Counted from the stretch's first letter, positions 1 through 13,914 are shown. The stretch is 64,000 nucleotides of DNA from Xylaria sp. FL1777 (GCA_022578965.1 MU400611.1:62001-126000), one strand, 5' to 3'. Notes: generated from the letters alone by a model not told the origin. Numbers and translations: made by a program.

Positions 1-3000
1 TTTATAAAAATTCTAATAAATAAACCTTATGTTTATATATTAGCTTATTATTTTTTAATTTTTTATATTTTTATAGTTATGTTAATTTTTTTAAGTTATA
101 AACTTATTATAGCTATATATTTATAAAGTTCTTAAATATAACTTTGATTTTTAAGCTTTTATTTTTTTAAGAATATAATACTTAAATGTTTTTTTTTAAA
201 ACTTTAAATTTTTTTTAACCTTGTTAACTAAATATGTTTGCTTAAATGTTTTTTTTTCCTTTAATATAACATATTTTAAAGTTAAACTTAAAAAAAAAAA
301 CCATCTAATTTTTATATTGTTTAGTAATTTTTTATATAGTTATAAATTTCGTTAAGTTTTAATAATTTAAATAAATTTTAATTAGCTTTATAGTTTTTAT
401 AAAAAACAGTTCTTATTTTTTAAATGCTATAATAATTGCAAGTAGTTCTTTATTATATATAAAATATTATAATGCTACGTTTTATAATGCTTTAAAATAA
501 TAAGCTATTAAGTGCTATTTTTTATTGTTTTTTAGTTGTTTTAAAACTTTTGCAATTATATTATCTAAAGCATTTATTTTTAGCTTTTTCTTTTTTTGTA
601 AATTAAGTAGTTTAACTATAAAGTTAAAAGTAATTTTTAGTTTTAGTTTTTTAAAAGCTTTTTAAGCTTTCTTTAAAATTAAAAAGGATTTTTTTTTGTA
701 TTTTTTTTTTGTATACTTTATAAAATAAAATGCTATTTTTTTAAAGTTTTAAATTAACATTTAAACATAGTTTAAAAATCTTAATGCTTATGATATATTT
801 ATAATAATAGCTAAATTAAGTATTTTTTAGTTTTATACTATATTAATTTTTAACTATTAAATTTATATTTGTTTTAAAGTAATTATAAATCTTAAAAAGT
901 TAATTTTTTATATATACTATATATACTTTTTTATGTTAAGTTATAATTTTGTTTGTTTAAATGTTTTTAATACTTAAGTTACGTATTTTTTGTGTTTTTT
1001 TAGTGTTCTAAAGTAAATTAAAATATTATTTAAATAAATAAATATGAACTTATTTAAAAACTTCTATAAAATCGTTATTATTATATATTAAAAGCTAGTT
1101 AATATGTTTTGTAGTTTTTATAGCATAACTATATATTTATATAATTTATATACTATTTATATAATAATTTTTTATTTTTTTTTTTTAGCTATTTTAATAG
1201 TATAATATTTATTTAAAATATTAACTATTATAAATTATTTTGTTTAACTAATGTTTTTTTTTATAGTTATTAGCAAAATAAAGAAATATTTATTTGTAAT
1301 AATAATTACGTTTAATAATTAATAGTTAATTATTATTTATTATACTAGTTTTTTTTTTTTATTAATTAGTTGTTTTTTATTTTTTATTTTAAGTATTAAT
1401 ACTATAAAGTATTTAGTAAATAACTAAAATTTTTTTAGGAATTTTTTTGCTAAGTTTTTTTAAATATATTTTTATAAAGCGTTTGTTTTATTTAAGCTTA
1501 TATAATATATTTAATAAAGCTTTAGTTAACATTTTTTTTTAATAAAAATATAATAGTTTTATAAGCTATATTTAAAAAGTTCTTTTTTTTTTTTTTTTTA
1601 AAATAGTTTATAAAATTTATAATATATTTTTAATATTTTGTTTAGGATTTTTTTTGCGATTTTTCTAATTTTTTTGCTTTATTTTTTGCTTTTTTACTTA
1701 ATAGTTTTTGCTTTTTATTAAATTAAAAAGTTGCTAGTTTTTAGCTATAATATTTCTAAAATAATGTTATAATTAAATATATTAGCAATATTTAATATAA
1801 TTTGTTTTTTATGTTTTTATATAAATATATTAAAAAGTTTAGTTTTTTTAAATATATAACTATTATTATAGCTAAAAGTGCTTTTATTAAATTTTTTAAG
1901 TTTTTAAGATTTTTGCTTGTATTTTTAAAGAATTTTATTTTGTTTTGCTACTTTAAGTAAAATTATATTAGCTTATGCTTTTAAGTTAATTAAAGTATTA
2001 TATTTTTTTTTTTAATATATAAGTTTGATTTTAAATTAGTTTTGCTAGTTATTATATTAAACTTTATATAAAGCTTTAGTTTTTTTAGCTATTTGCTGCT
2101 TTTTTAGCAAGTATTTATTTTGTTTTTTGATTTTTTTTTGTTAAATGTTTAAATGCTTGTTTTATTTTATACTTTAGATATTATTGCGCTTTGTTTTATT
2201 TTTATTTTTAGTTAAGCTTTAAATCGCAGTTTTTAAGCTTTTTTGCTTTTAGTAACTATTTTTTAGTATAATTATGCTTTAATTAGCTAGTAATATTTAT
2301 AGCAGTTATTTTTATATTTTTTTAAAATAATATTATAAGTGCAATTAAAATTCTTTTTAAATATTGCAAATCTTTATAAATCTTTATAGTAAACTATAGT
2401 TATAACTAACTATTTTAATTTATAAAAGTTCTATATTTTTGTTTTTATAATTTGTTTAAAAAACTAATTATTTTTTAGTTTATTAAGTAAATATTAGTAG
2501 TAATAATATATTATATAACAATTTTATAATACTTTATTATGTTTTAAATCTTTTAAGCATAAAATATTATTATTGTTTTTTATTATAGTTTTATTATAGT
2601 AATAACTTTTAATAATTAGTTAAATTGCTAGCTTTAGTTTTTAAAACGTATTAGTTTTTGCGCTAATTATTAGTGCTTTTTTGTTTTGTTATATTTTAAG
2701 CAGTTTAAGCTATAAAAATACTTTATTTATTTTTATTAGTTTTTTTTTTGTAGTATTTTTTATAACTTTTAATTTTATTTGTTTTTGTTTTAAAGTTTTA
2801 TAAGTTTTGTTTTTTTAAGTTTATTTAGCAACTAAGTATTTTAGTAATTTATAATTAGTTTAATAATTATATTATTTATAGTTATAGTTTTATTTTTTTA
2901 AACATAACTTTTTTTTAAGCTATATTTTAAGCTTTAATAGTTTAAAGTTTTTGTAGTTTTATAAGTTTACTAACTATATTAATTTATTACTTTTTATTAT

Positions 3001-5019
3001 TTACTACTTTTAGTTAAACTATTTTTTTAAGTTATATATTAAATAACTTTAATTGTTTATATAGCAAATATATTTTTTTATAATTTGTTTTAATAACTGT
3101 AAAGCTTTTAAATAATATTTATATGTTTATTTATTTTAATTTATATAAATAAAGCATTTAGATTTATTTAATATAGCACTTTTGTTTTAACTTAAAATAA
3201 CAACTTTATACTTTTGCTTTAAAAACATATTTTTTAAATTACTTTGTTATTTTTTGTTATTTTAGACTTTTATAACTTATATTTTTTTTTTAAGTTAAAA
3301 AATCTTTCTTTTTTTATAGCTTTTTTTTTTGTTTTTTTTTTTAAATTAGCATTGTTTTTAAAAGTATTCTTTATTTTTATAATTATAACATTTAACTTTA
3401 AACATATTTTAGGATTATTGTTTTTAAACTTTATTAATTTGCTTAAATTTCTGTTTAATACTTTTTTAAGTATTTTTTTTTTTGTTTTTTCTAGTTTTTT
3501 TAGTTTTAAAATACTAATTAAATAATTATTAATTAATTATAATAGCTATATTAATATACGTATTAATTTTTGCTAGTTTATTTATTTTATATAGTTTGTT
3601 TTAAACTTAAGTTTTAAGTTTATTATAAAATAAATAAAATAATACAAGCTTAAGTAATTTTAAAATTACTGCTAATTGTTTAAATTTTATAGCATAATTT
3701 ACTATTGCTTTTATTTATTTTAAGTAGTAAAGTGCTTTTTTTGCGTGTTTTGCTTTTTAAGTATTTTTAAATAGTGCTTTTATTTAATTTTTAAACTTAA
3801 CATAGTTTTTAAAAATTTTTTTTGTTTTTAGTTTAAAGTTAGTTAACTTATTAGCTTTTAAAAAATCCTTTAAAATAAGTTAAAACTATTTTAGTATTTT
3901 TTTTAACAGAAATTATAAAATAATTATTACTTTTTGATTTTTTTTTGTAATAATAATAAAGTGCTATTTTAAATAAAGTTTAGCATAAATTAAAAAAGCT
4001 TTTATATTTATAAATTTATTATAAAGCTTTAAAGCAGTAAGTTTAAAACTTTTAATGTTTAGCATTTTTAACATTATAAATAATCTTAATAATAAAAGCA
4101 ATAATAGTAGTAAAAAGTTAAGTTTTTTATTTTAAGTTATTACTTTAAGTATAATAGTAATAAAAATAAACGTTAAGTTTACTAGTAATAATATTAGCAT
4201 TAATTATAATATAATTACTTGTTTAAAGCTTTAATTTATTATTATAATAGTAGTTATTATTGCTGCTTTAATTATTATAGCTAATATTTATGCTAGTTTA
4301 AAAGTTATAACGCTTAATATTTAAGCTGTTTTTTAAGTTAAAGCAACTAGTTTGCTTTATAATATTAGCATTAATATTAGTTTTTTTTTATTACTGCTGC
4401 TTAATTTTTTTTTTTTTACTATTGCTTTTTTTTTAATAAAAGTAGCTAATAAAAGTGCTAAAGTTTATTGTTTTAATACGTTGCTAGTTTTAGAAATTTT
4501 TAAGATTTTTAAACTTAATTTTTGACTTTTTGTTTTTAGTAATATAATTTAAATTTAATTTATTAGTTATTAAGTAAAGTTTACTTATGTAATGCTATTT
4601 AGCATTTTTATCTTTTGAATATTTTTTTAGTATACTTTTAAAAGTTTATTTTATAAATTATTTATTATTTAACTTTTTATATTAGTATTTGTTTTTATAT
4701 ATTAGGTTTTATTAATTAAAAAGCTATTAAAATATAACGGACTTATTATATATTAATATAACAGGTTTGCTTTTAAGGTTTTAATTTGTAAGTAATAATA
4801 AAATTTTTAATAGTAGTCCGTTAAAAAAGTTTTTAAGGTATTTTTACTACTATGCATTAATAAAAGTCTTAAAAAATTTAAAAGTAATAAGTATATTAGT
4901 GCTTAGCAGTTATAAAAAAATTAATAGCTAAAAAACTAAAACTAAGTAAATAATTAAATATAAGAAGTATATAATTATATAAACAAAAAAAAAGTAAAAA
5001 AAGTAATAATTTCTTTTAA

Positions 5020-5123
5020 ATTACTGCAAGTTTAGTAAGCACTAGATTATTATAAGCTTAGTAAGCCTTAGATTACTGTAAGCTTAATAAGCCTTGAATT
5101 ATTGTAAGCTTAGTAAGCTAGGT
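5020..5123. repeat. 26-bp tandem repeat, four units
   Basis: Four consecutive 26-bp units of the form ATTACTGTAAGCTTAGTAAG plus six further bases, with small differences between units. The same array recurs in copy 2 of the surrounding duplication (about 6283-6390), so it was part of the duplicated element. Confidence 0.8.
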
Positions 5124-5127
5124 AAGT

Positions 5128-5227
5128 TGTTACGTAACTTTGGCTTTAGCCGGCAGAAAAGGGGTGCAAAGTATATATAAAGGCATTAGGCCGCTCTAAA
5201 GGCCACCCCAGTGCTAATTTCGTAACA
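5128..5227. repeat. LTR-like or MITE-like remnant
   Basis: A 100-bp stretch begins TGTTACG and ends CGTAACA, a 7-bp inverted terminal match of TG...CA type. It contains a TATATAA box-like run and unusually high GC for this block. This resembles a short LTR or a miniature inverted-repeat element. The equivalent in copy 2 (about 6393-6491) keeps the right end but its left end is mutated. No internal retroelement genes can be recognised. Confidence 0.4.
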
Positions 5228-5233
5228 GTATTA

Positions 5234-6491
5234 TTTTAAATAAAGTTTAACATAAATTAAAAAAGCTTTTATATTTATAAATTTATTATAAAGTTTTAAA
5301 GCAGTAAGTTTAAAACTTTTAATGTTTAACATTTTTAATATTATAAATAATTTTAATAATAAAAACAGTAATAATAATAAAAAGTTAAGTTTTTTATTTT
5401 AAATTATTACTTTAAGTATAACAACAATAAAAGTAAGCATTAAATTTGCTAATAATAATATAAAAGTTAATTATAATATAATTACTTGTTTAAAGCTTTA
5501 ATTTATTATTATTATAACAGTTATTATTATTGCTTTAATTATTATAGCTAGCGTTTATACTAGTTTAAAGGTTATAATATTTAATATTTAAGCTATTTTT
5601 TAAGTTAAAATAACTAGTTTGCTTTATAGCGCTAATATTAGCGTTAGTTTTTCTTTATTACTATTGCTTAATTCTTTTTTTTTTGCTATTACTTTTTTTT
5701 TAATAAAAGTAGCTAATAAAAGTACTAAAGTTTATTGTTTTAATACGTTATTAGTTTTAAAGGTTTTTAAAATCTTTAAACTTAATTTTTAACTTTTTGT
5801 TTTTAATAATATAACCTAGATTTAATTTATTAATTATTAAGTAAAGTTTATTTATATAATGCTATTTAGCATTTTTATCTTTTAAATATTCTTTAAGTAT
5901 ACCTTTAAAAGTTTATTTTATAAACTAACTATTATTTAACTTGTTTATACTAATATTTACTTTATATACTAAGTTTTATTAATTAAAAAGCTATTAAAAT
6001 ATAATAAACTTATTATATATTAATATAACAGGTTTATTTTTAAGATTTTAATTTGCAAGTAATAATAAAATCTTTAGCAGTAATTTATTAAAAAAGTTTT
6101 TAAAGTACTTTTATTACTATATATTAATAAAGGTTTTAAAGAATTAAAAGTAATAAATATATTAATATTTAATAGTTATAAAAAATTTAATAGCTAAAAA
6201 GCTAAAACTAAATAAGTAACTAAATATAAAAAGTACATAATTATATAAACAAAAAAAAAGTAAAAAAAATAAAAACCCTTTTTAAATTACTATAAGTTTA
6301 GTAAACGCTAAATTACTATAAGCTTAGTAAGCTTTAAATTACTGTAAGCTTAATAAGCCTTAGATTACTATAAGCTTAGTAAGCTAAGTAAATTATTACA
6401 TAACTTATTCTTAATTAGCGTAAAATTCTCCGAGGTATGTGTGGAGGCATTAGGCTGCTCTAAAGGCTACTTTAGTGCTAATTTCGTAACA
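5234..6491. repeat. 1.26-kb tandem duplication, copy 2
   Basis: Second, more strongly AT-converted copy of the segment at 3967-5227, in direct orientation. Long stretches align without gaps. Most visible differences are C/T or G/A. Confidence 0.85.
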
Positions 6492-7570
6492 TAAAACAGC
6501 TGCTTGCAAGCATTATATAAAAAGCTTAGCTTTAAAAAAATTAATTTAACAAGCAACAACAAAAATTAAAACTTTTATTTAAAATATAAAAGCTTAAAAA
6601 GCTAAAAATTAACTTAGAAGCAAATTTATAAGCAACAAAAAAAGCATAGCTAAAAAAGATTTAATACTAAAACTAGACTTTTAGCTAAAAAGGTAATTAA
6701 AAAAAAAAAAACCTAAAATTGCGCTTAAAAAAAAATAAATAAACATATAAATCTAAACTAAAACAAGCAATAGCTATTTAATTATAGCTAAGCAAAAGCT
6801 TAGCAAAAATAAAGCCTTTAAAAAGTATAGCAAGCTACTAAAGCATAAAGCAGCTATAATAATACAAATATGCATTAAAAAAATAAGTTTAAAAGTGTTT
6901 TTATATAAAAAAAGAGTTTTAAGCAAAAAGTTTAAAAGCTTTATAAAAAAAAGTTCTTTTGCTTTTTAACTTTACTTTTTGTTTAATAAGCTAATTAATA
7001 AAAACTAGTGTTTATAAAATAATAAAGCTTTAAAATAATAACATAAACATTATTACATAAAGTTTTTATTTAGCTTTTTATATAATTTTATTTATAAATA
7101 TATAAGTAAAAAAACTGCGTTATAAAGCAATATAATAAGTTATTAATAATAATATTATTTTCTTTTTGTTAATAGTATTAAAAGCTTTTATAATGTTAAG
7201 CTATAACAAAAATGCAGTGCTTTTTTTGCTAATTGCTTTTTTTGTTATTTTTAATATTAGTTTAATAGCTACGTTTATTAACTTGTTTCGTTTGTTTTTT
7301 ATTTAGTTGTTTAACAAAAAACCTTTAAGCTTAATTACTTAATTTTAAACAACAAAAATAATAGCTAAAAACTTGCTATTACTATTAACTAAATTACTTT
7401 AAGCATATAAAACTTACTAAATAATTTAAACTTTAAATTGCTTATATAAGCAAAAGCTTATAATTTATTTAAAAAAGCAAAAGCTTATAATTTATTTAAA
7501 AAAAATTGCGCTAAATATAAAAAGCAAATAAAACATAAAGTTTGATTAAATCTTTAAGCCTTTTTTATTA

Positions 7571-8022
7571 AAGCTATAACTATTTATAAAATTAAAAAAA
7601 AAATTTATACTAGTTTTAAATTTTTTTTTTATAAATGTTAAATTAGTAATAAGTTTAATAATTTAAGCATAATATTATATATTATAAGCAATATTTATTT
7701 AAGCTTTATAGTTAAATATTTTGCTAAAAAACAATATAGCTAAAATGCTTATACTATTATTAAAAATAAAAGCGTTTATAGCTTAAAAAGCTGCTATAAT
7801 AATAAAAGTATTAATAACTATTTTAATAAAAATACAGCTAAAAGTAATAACATTTTTGTTATTTTTTTAAAGCATTAGTATTATAGCTATAACTTTAGCT
7901 TTTTTTGTAATAAAATGTTTACTAAAAGTTTTAACGTTATTATTTAAGCTATTATTTTTGTTATTATTAAAAAAGTTTAATAAAGCAAAAGTAGCTAGTA
8001 TAATATATTTGCAGCTTTATAC
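7571..8022. repeat. Dispersed 450-bp repeat, copy 1
   Basis: About 450 bp align in direct orientation with 12042-12493 (offset 4471). Shared landmarks include AAAGCTGCTATAATAATAAA and a TAATAAAGCAAAAG stretch near the right end. This is probably one transposon family present twice in this block. Confidence 0.8.
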
Positions 8023-8146
8023 TTTAAAAAAATAAATGTTTTTTGTATAAAAAACGTTTAGCTTAATACTATTTAAAGCATAAGCAAACAAATTATTAAT
8101 AAAACTTAAAAACAATATATATTAGTTAAGCTTTGCGTTTATTATA

Positions 8147-8284
8147 TATATATAAATTGTTTTCTTTTATATAAATTGCTTTTTTTTATATAAATTGCTT
8201 TTTTTTATACAAATTGCTTCTTTTTATATAAATTGTTTTTTTTTATATAAATTGCTTTTTTTTATATAAATTGCTTCTTTTTAT
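8147..8284. repeat. Minisatellite of about 20 bp
   Basis: Roughly seven head-to-tail units of TATATAAATTGCTTTTTTTT with single-base variants. It is a low-complexity tandem array inside the left AT-rich block. Confidence 0.8.
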
Positions 8285-10170
8285 AAGTTTTTAAACTATA
8301 ATATTTAAACAGCATTTCTTTTTTTAATTTTTTAACTAAAATTATTAGCTTTGCAAAAAAAACTTTAAACTTTAAAGCTTTAAGTTATTATTATGTATAA
8401 AATTAAAACTTTAGCGTAATAACTTTGTATATATACTTAAAAAGCAATATTTAATAATACTTTTAACTTTTATTTCTTTATATATAATAAAAAATATATT
8501 ATTAGTGCTATTATAATTATAAAGCAATAATACTTTATTATTTATATAAAATGCTTTTATAATATAGCGTTAATTAATTTTTTTAATAGCTATTTTAATT
8601 AAATGTTGTAAGTAAACAAGTTTGTTTAAAAAAGCTAACTAAGCAGCTTTATTAACGTTTTTTTTTTGCTATAGCTATTATATTTAAGCGTGCTGCAATT
8701 TTTTGTTTTTAAAAAAGCTTTTTATAATAAATATTTTTAAATATATTCTTTTAGTGTTTATTAATATAGTATTGCTAACTTTATATTAATTTAAGTAGTT
8801 TAGCTTTTATAAAAATAATTTGTTTGCTTATAAATATTTTATAACTAAGCAAAAAGTATTAATTAATTAATATAATTATAACATATTAAACAATTATTTG
8901 TTATAAAGTTTTATATAAACTTTTTAAATAAAGCTAAACTAATAATTCTTTTTGTAATAATAATTAAATAGCTTATGTTTTTATTATATATTTATAATAG
9001 CTTTATTATTAAGCAGCATAAAAATAATATTGCTAAGTTAAATTATTTTAATAAAAGCTATTTAATTTTTAAAACTTTATACTAAGCTTTAAAAGCTATG
9101 CAATTAAGTAAACATAAATTAAAACTATTTAATAAATTTAGCTTTTTTAGCTTTAATAAACATATAAGCTTTCTTTAGTTTTAAAAGCTTACTAAAAACT
9201 ATATAAAAAAATAATTTATAAACGTAAAATATAACAATAGTTTTTAATATAATGCTTTTTTTAAAAGCTAAAAAAATGTTTATAGCTAAGTTTTATTAGT
9301 AATAATTAAAAGTTTTTATTTTTTGCTAAAAGTAATACTAAAATATAATTTGCTAGTTAAAGCTATTTGCTTATTTAAAAATATAATTAATGTTTATAAT
9401 AAAAGCACTTTAAAAGTTTATAGTATAGTTAATAATATGTTATTTTATAAACACTATTAAAAATTTATATATAAACATTATTTATATGCTAAATTAAAAT
9501 TTAAAATTATTAAAAATAACATATTAATTATAATTATAGTAATATTTATAATTGTTAATAATATATTTAATAAAGTTTATAACCTATAAAAATAGTTAAT
9601 AAAATTTTTAATATTTAAGCATAAGCAACTTTAATTTATAATAAACTTTTTTATTTATGTTTATATTAAGCTTAAACATAATTTAAATTTAATTACTTAT
9701 AAAATTATTAAATTTATTATAATTATTAACTAATAGTTTAAAAAATAAAATTTTATAAAAGTAAAACTTTTTATCTTTATATTAAAAAGCGCTATTAAAA
9801 TATATATATTTAATAGTTTTAAATAAAAAATATTAAAAAAATTAAAGCTTATTAAAAAAATTATTATTATTAATATATATTAAACATTATTAATATATAT
9901 TAAAAAATAGTTTAAATTAAATTTAATATAATTTTTGTTTTTTTTTTAAACTTTTAGCAAATTAAAAAAAATAATAATAATATACTTTTTATTTTTTTTT
10001 AAAGCTAAAAAAACAAATCTTTTATAATAAAAAGCAAATTAAATTAAAGTTAAAAATAGTAATGCAATAATTATATTGTTTTGTTTAAACAAGTTATTTT
10101 TTTTTACTTTTAACGTAACTTAAATTTAAAAATTAACTTTATTAAAAGCTATTATTAAAAATACTTCTTA

Positions 10171-10410
10171 AATAAAATATAAACTTGCTTAGTGCTAAAA
10201 AATAAACAAAATTTAAGCAAGGTTTTATTATAAAGCGTTATAGCTTAACTAAAGCAACTTATTTAAAAATAAAATTTATTTTTATAAGTTAAAGTAAAAA
10301 TATTGTTTAAAAGTTTAAAATAATTAAAATATTTTAGTGCAGCTAAAAAATAATATAATTTTTAGCAGTTATTAAAACAGGTTTTTATTTATATAAAAAA
10401 AAGTTATAAG
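10171..10410. repeat. Dispersed 240-bp repeat, copy 1
   Basis: Aligns at an exact 1200-bp offset with 11371-11610. Both copies contain AAGCGTTATAGCTTAACTAA, preceded by ATTTAAGCAA. Confidence 0.8.
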
Positions 10411-10975
10411 CTATAAGCATTAAAATATTTATTTAGTAATATTAGCTATGCTATTTTAAAGTTTTAAAAATAATAAAAGTTTAAGCTTATATAATTATAT
10501 ATAAAGCAATTTTTTTAGCTTAAATAAAGTAAATATATAAAATATAATGTTTATAATAAATAGTAGCTAAAATTAAACTGCTTTAAAAAAAAAACTATGC
10601 TATGTTTATTTAAATATTAGTTTTAATATATATATATATATAAATATTTATAAATTAATATTATTAAATTTTATTAAAATAAATAAACAAAATATTAATA
10701 AGCTGTTATAGTTTTTATTAAAAAAGCAGCAAAAAAAAAAAGATTATAAATATTATTTAAGCTAACAAAAAATAAACAAAAAGCAATAAATCTTTAATAA
10801 ATTAAAAAAAAGCATTAAAGCATTAATTAATTAAACAGTATTAGTTTTATATTAATAAAAAATAACTATAAATAATTAAACTTTATTTAATTTAATATAA
10901 TAAATATTTTAACTTTAAAAGAATTTTAAAAGCAAGTGTAAATATTAATATTATATATTAAATAAATATATAAAA

Positions 10976-11087
10976 AAATGCAAAAAAATGCAAAAAAATG
11001 CAAAAAAATACAAAAAAATGTAAAAAAATACAAAAAAATGCAAAAAAATACAAAAAAATACAAAGAAATATAAAGAAATAAAAAGAT
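10976..11087. repeat. 10-bp minisatellite
   Basis: About eleven units of CAAAAAAATG or CAAAAAAATA in a head-to-tail array. No coding meaning is evident. Confidence 0.9.
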
Positions 11088-11370
11088 ATAATTAGTATAT
11101 AAACACTATAAAAAACTAGTTTTATATACTATTTTTTGCACTTTTTTATATTATTTTAGTTTTAATACTTAATAAAGATATATTTTATTTTTAACTTTAC
11201 TTTTATATATAAGTTCTTAGTTAAAATTAGCTTAATATTTATTTTTTTTGTTAATATATTGCTACTTAAATTAGAAATTATATATAAAAAAAATATACTA
11301 TTAAAAAAAGTTTAGTTTTTTAATTAAATTTTTAGTATAATTTAATATAAATATAGTTTGCTTAAAAATA

Positions 11371-11610
11371 AATAAAATATAAACTTACTTAATGTAAAAA
11401 AGCAAACAAAATTTAAGCAAAATATTATTATAAAGCGTTATAGCTTAACTAAAGTAACTTATTTAAAAATAAGATTTATTTTTATAAATTAAAGTAAAAA
11501 TATTATATAAAAATTTAAAATAGCTAAAAAACCTTAATATAGCTAAAAAATAATATAGTTTTTAACAATTATTAAAATAAAGTTTTATTTATATAAAAAC
11601 AAATAAAAAA
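11371..11610. repeat. Dispersed 240-bp repeat, copy 2
   Basis: Direct copy of 10171-10410, more AT-converted; for example AAGCAAGG in copy 1 is AAGCAAAA here. Confidence 0.8.
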
Positions 11611-11629
11611 AAGTTAAAAGCTATAATAA

Positions 11630-11820
11630 AAATTCTAGTTATATTAATTATTAAAACTTGCGCTTTATTTAAAACTAATGCTGCTTTTTTTGCTTTAAAA
11701 ATATAAAAGCTGCAATAAAAATCCTAGTTATATTAATTATTAAAATTTGCGCTTTATTTAGAACTAATACTGCTTTTTTTACTTTAAAAATATATAAACT
11801 GCAATAAAAATCTTAGTTAT
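11630..11820. repeat. 89-bp tandem repeat
   Basis: Two full units of 89 bp and the start of a third, each beginning TAGTTATATTAATTATTAAA (the third is TTAGTTAT). A diverged fragment of the same unit returns at about 12520-12650, just right of another repeat copy. Confidence 0.75.
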
Positions 11821-12041
11821 AATAATTTTTATTTTTATTATTAAACATTTATAAATATATTTGCAAACGTACTAATAAAATTAAAAATTAAAGCTATAAA
11901 ATAAAATCTAAAATAAGTGCTAAAAATAAATTAAGTATTAAAAAATCTTATTGTTTGTTTTGCTAAAAATAATGCAAGCAAAAATGTTTTAAGTAAAACA
12001 AAACATTAAATTTTTTTATTATTAAAATAGTTTTTTTTATT

Positions 12042-12493
12042 AAAGCTATAATTATTTATAAAGCTAAAAAAGAAATTTATACTAGTTTTAAACTTTTTTT
12101 TTATAAACGTTAAATTAATAGCAAGTTTAATAACTTAAGCATAATATTATATATTATAAGTAATGCTTATTTAAGCTTTATAGTTAAATATTTTGCTAAA
12201 AAACAATATAGCTAAAATGTTTATATTATTACTAAAAATAAAAGCATTTATAGCTTAAAAAGCTGCTATAATAATAAAAATACTAGTAATTATTTTAATA
12301 AAAGTGCAGCTAAAAGCAGTAATATTTTTATTATTTTTTTAAAGCGTTAATATTATAGCTATAATTTTAGCTTTTTTTATAACAAAACATTTATTAAAAG
12401 TTTTAACGTTATTGTTTAAACTATTGCTTTTATTATTATTAAAAAAGTTTAATAAAGCAAAAGCAGCTAATATAGTGTACTTATAGCTTTACG
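12042..12493. repeat. Dispersed 450-bp repeat, copy 2
   Basis: Direct copy of 7571-8022 with scattered transitions. Confidence 0.8.
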
Positions 12494-13190
12494 CCTTAGT
12501 ATTAAGTGTTTAATTATTAAAGCTTACGTTTTATTTAAAACTAATGCTACGTTTTTTGCTTTAAAAATATAAAAGCTGCATTAAAAATTCTAGTTATGCT
12601 AGTTTTTAAAACCTGCGCTTTTTTAGAACTAATGCTGCTTTTTTTTGTTACGTGTTATATTTTTACTTTTTAAACCTTTAAATTATTTATATGTTTTAAA
12701 TTGTTTTAGAAATTTAATTTTGTACGCTTATTTATAGCTAACTAAAGCGCTTAAAATTACAAAGTATATAATTAACCTTTTTTAAAAAAACTAATTGCAT
12801 TAAGCTATTACGTTTTTTTTTTCCTTTGTTCTTGATTTTTTATTTTATTGTTTTATTTTGTTTTACTTATTATAACGTTAATATAAGGTTTTCTTTTTTA
12901 TTACTTTATAATGCAAAAAACCTTTAACTATAGCAAATATTTTAATAAAAACTTAAAAAACTAAAATAAAAAAAAGTTTTATATAAATAGCAATTAAATA
13001 TAAGTTAGCTAATTTTAAGCTATAAAAAAGTTTTATTTTAAAGTAAATATTTATTACTTTATATAGTAAAAAAAAAGCTAGTTAATATTTTAGCGCTTAA
13101 ATTTAAGTTTTATATAATAATATAACTAAACGTAAAAATAACAACAAAAGCTTTAAATAAAGTTCTTTTTTTTTTTTAATAGTTTATTAA

Positions 13191-13914
13191 AGGAGGGATT
13201 TATATCCGGACTAATTGGTCCGCAATGTCATAATTTAAGACGTTTGTGACAATGCGTATGTGTGGCACAGCACTAGCATCACCTACGCATATATCAAAGT
13301 AGTATACCTACATTAAACCTAGACCTTAAAGACTATTTCTGTCATAGTAGCCCACCTGTTAGCCACTATGGCAATAACCCCAAAAGGTCTACAATACACC
13401 AAACTGGTGTATCCAGGTGGTCCGTACATATATAGTAGCTTCCAAGTGGCCCCAATGGCCACGCCAGCTATTCGTGACAATTTCTAGATAAAAGCTTGAA
13501 TAAAAGAAGTTTAAAGCAAGATAATTAACTACCTAGGTAGGATTAGTTTACGAAGCTAATCTTACTTTAAACAGAGCTAATGTGCATCTCTAGGGTTTAA
13601 ACAGCTAAAGTTAGATCGAACGACTACTACAACAGTTTATCTGCATACTTTGTACTAAGAATAGAGAATAGTACTGAAGGTAATAGGCTGGGCTGAATTA
13701 CCCTGGTCTAACTATCCTTCGTTCGACTGCCCGCACACGACCTCACGCTTGTAGTGCTGGAATCTGTTGAATAAAAAATGTCTCGCTTGTCCTGATGGCA
13801 AAGCACATCTTTCCCCCTCGAGCAGATTTGCATCCAAAAACCGACGTGCTGTTGATGTAACGATCTGTGGTCATTCCAAGCGACAAATAAACCGTTGCTA
13901 GATCTATCTGCGCC
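13191..13914. other. Non-coding left edge of the island
   Basis: Sequence of normal composition between the AT-rich block and the first gene. Just inside the boundary is a short inverted repeat, CGGAC-TAATTG-GTCCG (about 13208-13223). A TACCTAGGTAGG motif, common in these fungal genomes and recurring elsewhere in the window (about 25457 and 51640), lies near 13531. I see no reading frame of note. The last 200 bases would be the promoter of the membrane-protein gene. Confidence 0.5.

Larger units (their letters stand above)
3967..5227. repeat. 1.26-kb tandem duplication, copy 1
   Basis: Copy 1 of a long direct repeat; the second copy follows immediately at about 5234-6491, with offset 1264-1267 bp. 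Copy 1 is less degraded at its right end (5120-5227), where it keeps GC-bearing sequence that is C-to-T changed in copy 2. For example, GGCCACCCCAGTG in copy 1 reads GGCTACTTTAGTG in copy 2. This is a direct internal example of RIP-type mutation of a duplicated sequence. Confidence 0.85.
1..13190. repeat. AT-rich, RIP-degraded repeat block (left)
   Basis: This block is almost entirely A and T, with short residual GC patches mostly in AGC/GCT contexts. Every reading frame is full of stops, and the one open stretch (3244-3525) is low-complexity Phe/Leu from T runs. It contains several diverged duplicated segments, listed separately. Where copies align, differences are mainly C/T and G/A, the pattern expected from repeat-induced point mutation of transposon copies in filamentous ascomycetes. 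Composition changes sharply near 13190 to ordinary genic sequence. I see no tRNA, rRNA or protein gene in it. The original transposon families cannot be identified by eye. Confidence 0.9.

Noticed and set aside
3244..3525. 93-codon open frame in the left AT block
   Set aside because: Made almost entirely of Phe/Leu/Ile/Lys codons from T and A runs; no homology and no codon bias.
1..13190. Mitochondrial DNA or centromere
   Set aside because: No mitochondrial genes or tRNAs are visible, and decayed duplicated repeats fit RIP-degraded transposons. A centromere cannot be judged from sequence alone.
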